Part shown: positions 1-11,319 of the stretch, piece by piece | Numbering within the stretch: the stretch's first letter is position 1 | Layout of the letters: each line of letters starts with the position of its first letter | DNA from: Trileptium ribeirensis | Taxonomy: Eukaryota; Nematoda; Enoplea; Enoplida; Thoracostomopsidae | Direction: 5' to 3' | Assembly: GCA_030248225.1 (NCBI GenBank) | Contig: JASANE010017677.1 | Location: 1-64,000 of the forward strand | Length of the DNA: 64,000 nt | Position numbers and translations under genes: made by a program | The notes under the pieces: model-generated | What the model was told of the DNA's origin: nothing | The model's input: the letters and a program-made list of their open reading frames with translations, nothing else | Database searches by the model: none

Positions 1-99
1 GCAAACTAATAGGTCTGTTCCATGTAGCTTTACCAGGGCTTTCCAATGATATATAACAAGTTTTTCAACTACTTCCCAATCTAGAGTCTATAAGCTTAT

Positions 100-440
100 A
101 GTTGGCACCAAATTTCATATTTGGTGAAAAGCGTGGGAAATGCACCTAATTGTGTGTTTTTGTTGCCTTTACTGTCTTATATGGGGTTTTCTGGGCAGAT
201 AAGCTCATTGCAAGTGTTAAAAATATTGTTGGGCAAATATTTTTTACACTTCTGGTTCATACTTGGCATAAAAAAATTACGTTTTCGCAATTTTTGGTGA
301 GAAGTCGTGGGTAAAGCACCTGAATGTGTGCTTATTGATAGTTTTAGTGTCGGATATGGGGTTTTCAGGGCCGACAAGCTCATTGCGAGTGTCAAAAATG
401 TTGTGGGGCAAATATTTTTCACACTTCTGCTTCGGGGGAT
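100..440. repeat. Tandem repeat, about 175-bp unit, two copies
   Basis: Two neighbouring segments repeat the same order of words: a run ending in GTGGGTAAAGCACCTGAATG or its variant, then ATATGGGGTTTTC, AAGCTCATTGC, GGGCAAATATTTTT and ACACTTCTG. The anchor TGGGGTTTTC is at 182 and again at 357, giving a period of 175 bp. The copies differ by scattered substitutions. Short ORFs across them look like chance. This is probably the edge of a satellite or a two-copy duplication. Confidence 0.75.
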
Positions 441-3400
441 TGTTCTCACCACTCGAATTCTGGCTCGCAAGCGAGCTTCACGAGTTCTAATTCAAGTTAG
501 GATTTTTACGAAGCGAAAAGTCGATTGCTTTAAAATTCCCAAATTTTTTGCAGTTGTTCAGTAATATTATAAGTTTTCATTCTGGGATTCCAGATCTTCG
601 CAATATTCTTTAGGCTGTTACTTCTCTGCTGTCGGACGGTACATTTTAATTTCTGGAAACCCAGACAAAATCGCATCAGTGGAAAAATATCTAGGCATAA
701 ACGATTATGAATTTGACACCCATAAATTTATGATTTCTCTCCACGTCATCAATTATGATGCCGTAACGTAACCATTGGTTGCTGTATTGAGTCTGAAAAA
801 TTATCAAAAAATGTACTTAATAATATATATGTCCTGGATACTTGTTACAGCTGGGTTCTTCGTTATAGCGAAAAGCTGCTCATAACACTCGGTGTATCCG
901 TAGTTCTGGACAGATCATCGGCGATTCATGCTTCTTATTACTATTTGGGCGCTACAGTTTCGCGGAACGGGCCACCCGGCTGACATTTGTTCGCACTATT
1001 GTTCGTTTACCGCCGAAGGCTGTTGCCCGGTACACACATGCACAACTTCACCCTTTTAGCTAAGGCAAATTTTAAAATTTATACGAGGATCATGGTAGAA
1101 TTGAAGGTATCGAAATTATATGTTCGGACATCGGTCAAAGACAAACTGCTGACCCTCTTAATTTTGGGCCAAATCTGCAACAATAACACTACAAATCCTG
1201 TTTATTCCTCCCAATAGCAAAATCATGTCCCCAGTAACCATATGTTGTAAATGAGAACTTTAGTTACAGCAATACAGTAGTCAGAATTTTCTGGCCTTCA
1301 CGCAATACGTCAGTGCGGGATGTTCTCAAAAATTGTGAAACATTATATCCAGACAAATTCAAAGTTCTTCCATGCGAACTGCGTTCCAATGCATTAGGCA
1401 AAATCACAGCGGTTACCATAGCAAAGACAGGCGAAATCCTCTTCATGAATTGTAATGTTTCGGCGTGTGATGAATAGGTTCCAAATTAGTAGGAATGAGT
1501 ATAGTTGTGCACAGTAGCATTTAAAAAGCATCGTACCTGGGACTTTAATACAAAAGAGGTTTCCTATTGGCTCAGTCGATATCCAGCATTTGAGACTATC
1601 AGTCACAGTAATATTTACATTTGCTTTATACAACTTCAACAACAAAGTTACAAATGCCCATTTTTTTATAAAAAAGTCCAAACCTTTTTGAATAAACCAA
1701 CGAAATACCTGTATGTATTATATAAATGGCCTATGATAGTTGAAATAAACGCCGAACACGCAATTTAGCTGAGCAAAGTTGCCACAACTTTGCAATACTA
1801 TTTAATTTCATTTCGTACTGATTTCAAGCTTATATGTTTTACAAAAATTCACTCCTTTAGTACAGTTTTCCGCTGTTTCAAAAACCTAACTTCTATCAAT
1901 GTGTTAATTCAGTCTTGGGGTAAGCTACTTCAGTTTGTTTGAACTTAGCTACTAAGTTTGTTGGAAATACCAAATTTTTCAATATCAAAACAGTTTAATT
2001 CTTATCTCTTAGCTACTACGTGAGCATCCTATAAAATGAAAATGAAACAAGCATGGTTGCAAGAAAACAAATTTAGGGTAAATTTGTGAAGAGGATTTTG
2101 GTTTTGTTCTTCTTAAAAGCAAGTGTTGCAGCAGCGTCTATTATATTGTTAAGGATCTAAAGTAAAATTTTAGGTTTTCTTAAGAAGGGTGATGTGGATC
2201 ACCTGTGACAAAATTGCTGCCTTCTGAAAGTTCTGTTCACAGTCCTGCAGAAAACATGGATTGGTTCCTTTTGCCGTAAACGCTCGAAAAAAACGGCGAG
2301 TCCGAACTGAGGATCGCCCCAAAAATCAATAGGATATGTGGCTACTATCAAACCTACTGCCAAAAGCGCCACAGATTGTCTTTCTTCATATTGTTACATC
2401 GCAAAATTGATATAGCACATTACATAATATAATACATTGCACTTCTATGTTATACAATATTATACATGCTTCATATTGCTACGTTTCTTGCTTTTAAGAT
2501 GTAATTTACGAATACGTAATTCAGGCGTCGAATGGCGTAATGGAGTGAACCCATAGAGGCTGGTTGGTAGCCGTTTTTGAAGGGTGCTTTGACGACAACG
2601 TCGCAGACTAAAGATTGGACGCATAAATAGTAAAAATTTTAATGTTAGATTGGATTTATCCCGCGAGACTGCCTGGTCAGATGGTATCCACATGATCAGA
2701 AACGTGTTTTGCATATCACGATAAACGTTGCAGAGACAGAGAAAAGTCAAAGCTATCGCTTACTTACAAGCAGACAACAATTTGAATATATACATTAAAG
2801 CCATTTCAACAACAGCAAACCTCAGCAGAATGGCGCTAGAACTCAGTTGCGGCCGAGCGGTATTTGGTTCGAGGCCCAACCCAAAGGTTGACTCAGCTTT
2901 ACCAGTGTATTTATATCGAAGATACATTTACGACAGTAGACGATTTGAAATACTACGAGCATAACTTTTGCGGAGCAGCCATTTTGATGGAGATCTTTGC
3001 TTACATGCCACTTTTCAGATAACAGCCTTTAATGTTCGAATCTGTATAAACAGCTAAAGTTGCAAGCAATTGTAAGCCATTTCTTTTAGGAAGAAATACC
3101 CGAAATGTGTTAAGGAATTTCAATAAATCTTCACTTTTCTCAAGTAAAGTTTGTCGGATATACATATTCAAACGTTAACTACTTACTACGTTTTTATATA
3201 TAATGTGTTAATGAAATTCTTGATTTTTGACATTTTTGCCGGTCTTTACCAAATATAAAATTGTTCCTCGTTCTCTGCATGTGAAGAATGACGTCGAAAA
3301 CCAAGTTTGCGACTAATTCGAGAAATATAATATAAAATTCTAGTCCAAAAAACAAAAAATCTATCAGAGGCTACGTTGTAGTAACAGGGCTCTGCACCGA

Positions 3401-4400
3401 AATAAACTTTTAGTAAGTTTTCTACTAATTTATCTCAAAAAAAATTGTAAAATTTCTTTAATCGTTTCGGTAAAATTTATTATTATAGTGTTTGGTTCAC
3501 GATGTAGTGCCTTCGTCATTTAGAACTTGAGTAACTGTCAAGAAATATCTACTTCAAGCACGCTGTTTAAACGGCGGACCCATTATTCATATTTCAAAAT
3601 GGCAGGTAACTACAGGCTGTGTTGCTTCAGGCGAAAACTGGCCTTTTTCCGCACACTTTATCAATGTCCGCCTAAGGTCAGGGACACATTCTATTTATAT
3701 TGTACTGTAGCTCCAGATATGGAGAGCATGCGCGTAAGTAGCAGCTGAAAAGTGGAGGGGGCAACCTGAGATGTTGATACTAAAACTGCAATGGAAATGT
3801 GATACCTGGTTGACAGAATTGGGTGTAAGAGATGTAGGAGCAACCACGTGGCCCAGCAGCTGAGGATCTAAACCCCGTGACCCACGTGATGGTGATGCTA
3901 CTGAGAGAGAACCATACGAATATATTCCCTCAGATTAGAAGCTTTACTTCCATGACATGTAGAAATCGTTTCAAACTTTAGTATTGATTCACCTGTCTAA
4001 TGTGCTTGTATATATTTTCAAAAAGGTGGATTTTATGCATCATGTGGACGATAGGTTGACGGTCCAAGGTCTGTTGAAACAAAGTACGCTAGCAAGCACG
4101 CAAACATACGAAGAAATGTTTCAAACGGTGCAGAGGGCAAGATCAGTTTCCGAAATAGCAAGTGGTTGTTTACTAACACGATTTATAAGGAATATATAGT
4201 TGTGACAATACGAGACAAACAGCGCAAATAGCAGAGCACTAGAGTGGGAGTGCCGAATAAAATGAATACAGGTCTCAACTAAACCTGTCTAAATCACAAT
4301 GGTTTTAATAGCAAAATTGGAGAAAATTATGCTGTACTATCCGTCCGCCACAGTCGTCATGTTGTGGCGATTTTTTGATTCTTTTAGTAAAGTGTGTCTG
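441..4400. other. AT-rich stretch without recognisable genes
   Basis: I see no convincing coding exon, RNA gene or element here. Open frames are short, lack family motifs and have no matching splice sites. A polymerase III B-box-like word (GGTTCGAGGCC) near 2868 has no usable A box at the right distance, so it is not called a tRNA. Confidence 0.5.
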
Positions 4401-4419
4401 GTATATTTAATAATAATTT

Positions 4420-4580
4420 AATGTTGGGACGATTTGTTTTCCTTCGGATGTTGCAGCAAAATTGCCACACAAAAAGGTACGCCGAAACCCACATTTGACA
4501 GCCCACATGTGTTTCGACTCTATAGTTGCAGATGTGAAATATCGCCTCAGAGAGACGTAACATTTATATAACGTTTTATG
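4420..4580 (-). CDS. Possible DEG/ENaC extracellular exon (weak)
   Basis: The minus strand encodes a stretch with the spacing W-A-V-K-C-G-F-R-R-T-F-L-C-G-N-F, then T-S-E-G-K. This loosely resembles the C-x-F-x(n)-C-x-x-x-F...T-x-x-G pattern in the first half of the DEG/ENaC extracellular domain. It lies downstream, in the minus direction, of the clear DEG/ENaC first exon at 4998-5247, which is the correct order for a leftward gene. No strong acceptor or donor was identified and the cysteine expected after the glycine is a lysine. It could be chance. Confidence 0.25.
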
Positions 4581-4997
4581 TCTTTGTAGTGTAAGTATGC
4601 ATTCCGAACGCTTACGTGTATAATGTACTTTTAAAATTATTACGATTTGCGTAAACATGACTATAGTTAGGTAACGGAGCTAAACATTCCTCAACAGAGT
4701 TTAAAATTGGCAGTAGATATCACATAAACTCGCTATTCTAAGATATTGTAAATCAGCATGCAAGATACTATAGAACCATGCACTGAAGGATTCGCAAGAC
4801 TTCCGGAGATAGTCATTGGTTCCAAACATAAACAATTCGAGCTAAAACAACACCGTAATTAGGTACGAAGCTTCAAACAGTATAGAAGATTGCTGTACAG
4901 CAGTACCCATTCTTAGTATTGGATCGCTTCATTGCATGTATTTTAACGGATCATATTCTAAAACTTCCCGTGTTTACATGACACATTTGAAACTAAC

Positions 4998-5247
4998 CCG
5001 AAGGACAATAAGTCAAGTCGAAGTATGGCGCTAGGTTGTTCGTTGGCGTTTCAATATTAGTTACCACAGCTTCATCGTGATAATCTTTACATATTTTGTA
5101 CACTTCATACGCAGCTGCTCCTGAGCAAATTGCAAGAAGTGCAATCCATAACACTTTTGCAGTAAGCGATTTGGAGCTTAAAACATGAGCAGGACCATGG
5201 ATTGTAGTTGAAGAGAAAAATTCTTTTGCTTCATCACCAGCAGCCAT
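4998..5247 (-). CDS. DEG/ENaC channel, N-terminal exon
   Basis: The exon starts with ATG at 5247 and encodes 83 residues. Near residues 10-18 is FFSSTTIHGPAH, matching the F-x-x-x-T-T-x-H-G cytoplasmic gating motif of degenerin/epithelial sodium channels, whose His-Gly pair is almost invariant. A hydrophobic segment at about residues 32-50 (LWIALLAICSGAAAYEVY) is the expected TM1. The exon ends in FDLTYCPS, equivalent to the family's F-P-A-V-T-I-C-N after TM1. The frame meets TAG at 4995-4993, but GTTAGT on the minus strand (4997-4992) offers a splice donor exactly at the family boundary. The gene runs leftwards; its later exons are not clearly found. The nearby plus-strand DEG/ENaC exon at 6726 points the opposite way. 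Confidence 0.75.
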
Positions 5248-5249
5248 TG

Positions 5250-5925
5250 GCGTAAAACTGATACAGCTCTATCTACGAATACGTTTTGATATTACGCTAT
5301 TTGATTAAAGAACACACATTCCTAAATACAATACAAATCAACTAATGTATATATATTCACCGCCATAAATTGTATTTAACGCCAAAGATTTAACGATATT
5401 AAAATGTGTCAGATTTTCATATGATACTGGCAAGTTCGAAAAAGACAATGTTGTTTATTTAATGCCTAATTTATGTCCCTCGATAGGGCGTTGCTCGATT
5501 AGTCCGTTCCCACACAGGGTCGCATATCTGGTAAACAGCGTACATTGTGAAGCAATGCTACAGCGAGTTTGCATGTGCGTAGTTATTCGTATCTTTTTGC
5601 GCAATGTCTTAATAAACTGAGCAACAGCTTCTAAATAGTGTAATGTTTAGTTTGCGAAAGTCGAAGCCAAACGGTTCAAATAAAATCTACCACTGTGACC
5701 AATTTTCTTTAACATTATACAGCATGCGAAATATACATGACTTCATGCTGGATATGGTTAATGAAGTTGTGTTGTTGAAACGCCTTACTTATTACAACGT
5801 ATGATGTAGAGTTTGGCAAAAAACTAAAACGTTATCACAGTCTATGAATGTAACCGTAATAACATTGTGAACTGCAGCTAAAGTGGCAAGTTTCAGTTAG
5901 ATTTATCGTCATTTGAAATAAAATG
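5250..5925. other. Intergenic stretch between divergent channel exons
   Basis: AT-rich sequence without convincing ORFs. If both channel genes are real, promoters for each would lie between 5250 and 6700, but I recognise no specific element. Confidence 0.4.
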
Positions 5926-5929
5926 GGAG

Positions 5930-6420
5930 TTGGGTCGACTTGGGAAGGTTCAGGTCGAAAGGAGGTGTCTTCCACGGGTCGTATCTGATTGAAGAAAGGA
6001 TGCGGCATTTTTCAACATTTAAAAAGTATGGTAGTAGGCCGGCTCAATATCACAAAATATTTTGCAAACTTAATTTTGGAGAGGTCCGCAGCCGCAGTGT
6101 AGCACTGTTGGATACCACCCGGAAAAGTCGCAAAAACTGGAGGGGTTGCCCGAAAAATAGGCCAAAATGACGTCATTTTGCCCCATAACTTTTCTCACGG
6201 CAAAAAAAATTCAAAAATCGGGGGCTCCGTCAATACATCTAAATCGACCATTGCGTTTCGAATGAGCTATCGTGCAGCAAAATCCGCCCAACCGTTATCG
6301 AGATCCAGGTGCGACAGACACACACACAGACAGGACCTCCTCAACCCCCCTCCACAGCCAAAATTGAAAATTCTCGTTCCACTCGCTCGCTTTCGAATTC
6401 AGTAATATATAATATATATC
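5930..6420 (+). repeat. Dispersed repeat with (CA)n and an AT-rich tail
   Basis: A moderately GC-rich block stands out from its surroundings. It contains a stretch reading AACCGTTATCGAGATCCAGG followed by a CACACACACAGACAG microsatellite, and ends in CTCGCTTTCGAATTCAGTAA plus an ATATAT tract. The same kind of word (CTGTATGTGTGTGATCGG, CATAACTCGGGAAAGC) appears at about 50730-50780, so this looks like a dispersed non-coding repeat. Its ends are not defined. Confidence 0.45.
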
Positions 6421-6725
6421 TATATATTATATATATTGAAGATACATAATAGAATATTCGTAAAGAATTTATATATTTTACAACGCCACTTAGACGGCGG
6501 CTTCCAAGGCTAAAAATTGGACTCATGACAGTGACCTTTAGGCTTAATTACAAAAAACCTAAAGCTCATCAGGTGGCATTATTAACGTGCCTGCTACATA
6601 GCATGATCTATGATGTCTTAAAAAGTCGAAAACAATGTATCAGCTTACGTGTGCCAAAAATATAAATTGAATCGAGAAACATTTTATGTACATATATACA
6701 ATGGTGGAGTAGTTGTTATTTACAG

Positions 6726-8170
6726 ACTGGCTCGATACGGAACGCCTTAAGTCAAACGGATTTGATAATATTGCTGTACTTTACGCTTTAACCCATATAC
6801 CAAATGTCGATTTTCACCCAATTGAAAAGGTTGTCCAGTTAATACTTGAAAAAACCGATAAAAATTTAAAAGGTAAGTTTCAAATAAATGGCTGTGGTAG
6901 ACACGAAGATGATGTTGTATTACATCCACATAATGTTGACAAGATCCTTATATTTAACGAAAGTGCCGGCTTCAATCAGTCGTACGTAGCAGACCGGCTA
7001 GTGGTAGACCTTAAGCGTCAAAACTGTCCGACGGTCGAGTGTTATTTAACTAAATTAGCACAGGAAATTGTATTGATCAACGGACCTGGTGGACCAGCCC
7101 CCACGCAGTTACGTATCTCATCTGGTAGAGTATGTTATTTTGCGAGAGGAAACGAAGTACTTGGCTCAAACGCATACATCTTCATACAACATACCGCGCC
7201 AATAACGTCATCTGACGCCCGTTTCTCTCCATTTGGCCTGAGTTTCTACAACACACCAAGACTATCAATTCCTGCGCCTGGCTCTCAGTTGTTTTACGAC
7301 ATCACAGAAATCGATTTGGAACAAGATTTTGAGATATTACAATCGCATACACCTCAGACATACCGAAAGGAATATTTGTTTGTGGTTGAAATTAAAGACT
7401 TAACCAAACAAAGCGTTAGACGAGCACCGTGTATCGATACGCCAACAATGGATGAAGCTAAAAGGTCGATCGGTGAAGAATGTAAAGTAATCGGCCTCGC
7501 AAATGCAGCAGCCGTTGAGTCGGTTGACGATCCTGAACTTCCAAATGGACTTAACCTCAACATAACATCGCTAATCGACGCAGTTAGTAAGCCATACTCA
7601 ATGACAACAACACATGCTGTTTTTACCCGAAATGGACACCTGAAAACGCCGCTGCGTTGTGTCACGCCGTGTTCAAAAATGTTTGCCAAATTGATGAATC
7701 CGGAAACGTACGCTTCCTGTTTTAGAACGGATATACCTGCATGTCGTAATATTCGGTATAATATTGAACCAGATCCGTTGTTTGCTAAGTTTCGACCACC
7801 ATCTGTTGACCCAACCAGTAGCCAGAAAACAAGTGTGGTTCCCAAGCAAAAGACCATTATGTGTTCAAAAACTACGCCATGCAATGTCACCCGGGTATTT
7901 CAATTTCGCATTCGCTCAATCGCCACCTATGTTCAGATGTTAAAGTTAACGGTACCCCAATTTTTGGGCAGTTGCGGTGGGACATTGGGTCTTTTTATGG
8001 GAGCAAGTATTATTTCGCTTATTCATGCTGTGACGTTCGCTTCTGATCATCTGCACCATTGGTGTCACACCAAAATGAATGGTTCATCATTTTTTAACAA
8101 TTGGAAAGGAAAAAGAAAAGAACATCAAACACAGTCTGACGACAATGTTAATAATATACATAGCTTATAG
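6726..8170 (+). CDS. DEG/ENaC channel, extracellular and TM2 exon
   Basis: One long exon of 481 codons ends at TAG 8168-8170. It probably begins at a splice acceptor (TTGTTATTTACAG, exon from 6726), because no ATG lies at its start and the cytoplasmic N-terminus and TM1 of the family are absent. The extracellular part has many cysteines, including CVTPCSKM and CFRTDIPACRNIRYN before the pore, as in the cysteine-rich domain. Near codon 420, GGTLGLFMGASIISL matches the DEG/ENaC TM2 signature GGxLGLxxGxSxLS, with the G-A-S selectivity filter. The acidic residue usually ending the motif is replaced (SLIH instead of SLxE). A charged tail of about 45 residues follows TM2. The frame is intact and looks functional. 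The partner N-terminal exon was not found on this strand; a first exon on the minus strand lies 1.5 kb upstream. Confidence 0.85.
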
Positions 8171-8291
8171 CTTTTCCACTGGCTTATTGGTTGTTTTTGT
8201 ATTTTTGTCGTTTAGAGTAACCTTGCAGGAGACTACAAACGATATAAATCATTCCCTCCAAATGTTTGTTTGTGTATTACTGTTATATGAA

Positions 8292-9340
8292 ATTCAGGGC
8301 TCAAATATTTGAAGTAGCACCAGATTTTAATAGCTGAGGCAGCACCATGATCTAATAATGTTTTATATTAACAGTGTCTTATATTATTTAATGCGTTCCA
8401 TAAGAATTTATAATTATAAACAATGCAAATGACAATGGCTTACGCAAATATTTGTTACCACGTAATATATTCATATTATACATTAGGTTATAACAGTTAT
8501 AAGTTATATCATACAGTCAACCTCTCAGACAGCAAGACATCAGTTTATTTAGAAGGCGTACGCGCATTTATTAGAATTGTAATGTGCCATTAGTAACTAA
8601 GTCCGCAAGTACAAACATCTATGAAACAAACCAAACATCTTTTCGATCAAGTTGAAGCTTCAGGAGCTGACGATTTATAGTAGAAATTTTATTGGTCACG
8701 GCAATCGGGTACAGAGTCGCTCTGAATTTAGATAACAATAATTTCGACTTCCAAATAAACTGATATACGGTGCTGGGCATGGAACCGCTGCTTAGAGTTT
8801 GATTCTTATCTGTGTCCGCCGATAGAGGCCTTTTCTGCATGTAATAAATTTATTTGAACTGCTACTTCTATTTAGATTTTCCCCGTAGTCAGGTTCCAAA
8901 TTAAATGATATGTATTTGCTCGCCTCTCCATAGAGGGGCGGGCAGGATTTTCGAGCTCTACCTAGCATTTTGGATTCCTTCTGGTTAATCCCACTACTCT
9001 CATGGACTATTACAGCCTAATTTCTGTTGCTTTTTCAATGGACTGTTACAACCTAATTTCTGTTGAAATAACTAAGAAAACCATGGGAAACCAAATGCAA
9101 TATTATACAATACAGTGAAACTTTTTTCTAATAAGCGGGTACAAAACAGGTCACATCTGTTAACTTGTTTCAAACTTACGGTCGTTTAGTGCCTCATATT
9201 CGATTAGACAGGAGCCTTTTGTTTTTTTGTCATTTTGGCAGTGTTCTAAAAGATCACTAAGCTAGATCTCTCTTTTGTTCGTTTATTACCTTTATATCAA
9301 AATCAGGGCTCAAATATCTGAAGCAGCACCAGATTTTATA
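8292..9340 (+). repeat. Pair of 37-bp direct repeats about 1 kb apart
   Basis: CAGGGCTCAAATATTTGAAG at 8296 and CAGGGCTCAAATATCTGAAG at 9306 start two near-identical 37-bp blocks, both continuing into AGCACCAGATTTTA. Between them is AT-rich sequence without a gene, including a short tandem duplication near 9000-9075 of a word containing CCTAATTTCTGTTG. The pair could mark a duplicated segment or the ends of a decayed element. Confidence 0.5.
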
Positions 9341-9599
9341 CTTATTAAGCTAATGAAGTTAATAACATATATACATAAAAATAAAAACAACCAGTAGGCT
9401 TTAATGAAAGACGGGTGATGTCGAATAAAGCAGCTTTACATTTCTCTGAGATCGGGCATTGATAGACGACTCGATCTAGCGGCGCCTTTTTTGCAGGTCC
9501 GAAAAGTGGAAAATGCTGGTTTCGAATCCAACTCCAGGCTAACTTTTCAGCTTTGCTGCTTCATTCGTTGTGAAGCACCTGTCATTAGGCTACAGTGAA

Positions 9600-9990
9600 A
9601 GGTTTTTCACGCAACAGGTGGCCTTTCCGAAGAGACCCCCCAAGCAAATCCGCCTATGTCAATCCCAAGCACCACTTCGTATTTTGAGGCGACACAAAAA
9701 TCGATTGTCCTAACAAAACGGTTATAACATAATTCGATGTTACTGCTTATATTTGGACTATTGATGACAAAACCCTAAGTAAAATTAAGTGACAGCCACA
9801 TAAAAAGTCATCTAATTGACTAAATAGTAAGTGTGCTGCAAAAAATAGCAATATACATGTCCAAAAAATATGAAAACACAAAAAAATCCAATTATAAAAG
9901 ACGCTTAGTTGGCCTGGACGCATGTTCCCTAGCTAATCTAGCGGAAATATCCCAGGTGTTTTCAATTTCCCAGAGGAAGCCCCAGCTGAA
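9600..9990 (+). repeat. Dispersed repeat, copy 1 (second copy near 53.1-53.4 kb)
   Basis: The order of words GACAAAAATCG(A/-)TTG...AACAAAACGGTTATAACA...CTTATATTT...CTAAGTAAAA(T/C)...CATATA...AATTATAAAA...TTG(G/A)...GAAAT recurs, diverged, at about 53085-53345 on the same strand. No coding capacity is evident. It is probably an old non-coding mobile element copy. Confidence 0.5.
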
Positions 9991-10135
9991 AGCCCCCATT
10001 ATAAGGTTTTTTCCTGCGGAGATAGCAGAACAGTAATTATAAACGCGACTGTGATATAAAAATGGAACTATAGTAATATCAATCTTAAAACACAAGCTAT
10101 CTAATCTGCAATATATAATTTTGATGAGCACGTAC

Positions 10136-11166
10136 AATATCAAACTGGAGGGCGCACCAATATCAAACTTGATGGGGCACCAATATCAAGTTGGAGGGTT
10201 CACCAATATAAAACTGAAGAGCGGCACCAATATCAAACTGGAAAGGGCCAACAATATCACACAGGTGGGCACCAATATCAAACTGGAGGGGGCACCCACG
10301 TAACACTGGAGGGCACCAATAACAAACTGGAGGGGGCCAATATCAAATTGGAGGGTTATCAATATCAAAGTAGGGGGACCAATATCCAGCTGGAGGGGGC
10401 ACCAATATCAAACTGGAGGGATGTGTCAATACCAAACTGGAAGGGGCACCAATATCAAACTGGAAGGGGTACCAATATCAAATTAGAGGGGCACCAATAT
10501 TAAACCGGAGTGGGGCCAGTATCTAACCGTCGGCGTACAATATCAAACTGGAGAGATGCCAGTATCAAACTGGATGGGGAGGGGAGCACCAATATCAAAC
10601 TGGAGGTGACCAATATCAAATTGGAGGGGCACCAATATCAAAGTGGACGGAGGACCAACATTCAGCTAGAGATGGCACCAATATAAGACTGGAGGGCGCA
10701 CCAATATCAAACGGGGGTTAATATCAAGCTGGAGGAGGCACCAATATCAAACTGAAGGAAACCAATATCAAATTGGAGGGGCACCAATAGCAAAGTGAAG
10801 TAGTAACCAACATTCAGCTGGAGGGGGCACGAATATCAAACTAGAGGGGCACCAATATCAAACAGGAGGGGGCATCAATATCAAACTGGAGGGGGTACCA
10901 ATATCAAATTGGAGGGACACCAATATCAAAGCGGAGAGAGGAGAAATATCTATCTGGAGGGGGCCAATATTGTAGTGGAGGGGTGTACCAATATAAAGCA
11001 GGGGAGGCACCAATACCAAACAGGAGGGGGGCAACATCCAGCTAGAGGGAGGACCAGCATCAAACTGGAGGGGGTGCATCAACATCAAACTGGAGGGGGC
11101 ACCAATATCAAACTAGAGTGTGGGCACCAGTATCAAATTGGACGGGGCACCAATATCAAACTGGAG
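10136..11166 (+). repeat. 22-bp minisatellite, about 45 units, with higher-order structure
   Basis: The unit is close to GGCACCAATATCAAACTGGA plus GGG, with small length changes in the G run. It repeats without a break for about 1.03 kb. Variant units with recognisable words (CAAATTGGAGG, CAAAGTGGA or CAAAGTGAAG, then CAACATTCAGCTGGAG or CATCCAGCTAGAG) recur in the same order near 10340, 10615, 10765 and 10900. Blocks of several units have therefore been duplicated together. Open frames across it on both strands are repeat artefacts. Confidence 0.95.
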
Positions 11167-11194
11167 TATAGTTTCGTAGAGTTCTATGTACCAG

Positions 11195-11311
11195 TGTTAG
11201 ATACGACATGTCGTATGTAACACTATTTACGTATGACATGTCGTATATAACACTGGTTACATACGACATTTCGTATCTAACACAGCTACGCACGACATGT
11301 TTTATGTAACA
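11195..11311. repeat. 30-bp palindromic tandem repeat, four units
   Basis: The core TACGACATGTCGTA, itself a perfect palindrome, begins at 11202, with variants at 11232, 11262 and 11291, so the period is 30 bp. Around the first core the symmetry extends to about 32 bp, from AGTGTTAG on the left to GTAACACT on the right, with one unpaired position. It directly follows the minisatellite. Confidence 0.9.
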
Positions 11312-11319
11312 AAAATTTT

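Noticed and set aside
2840..2900. tRNA-like B box (GGTTCGAGGCC) after GGCCGAGCGG
   Set aside because: A and B boxes are too close together and no cloverleaf can be formed; probably chance or an old SINE trace.
7354..7890. 178-codon minus-strand ORF
   Set aside because: Shadow of the DEG/ENaC exon on the other strand, which has family motifs; this frame has none.
9440..9560. Possible tRNA-derived SINE head (GGTTTCGAATCC)
   Set aside because: The B box has an extra T, no good A box is present, and no second copy was found in the window.
10858..11220. Open frames on both strands over the minisatellite
   Set aside because: The repeat unit happens to lack stops in some frames; the translations are pure repeats.
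10136..11311. CRISPR-like repeat array
   Set aside because: Units are contiguous with no unique spacers, and the DNA is eukaryotic.
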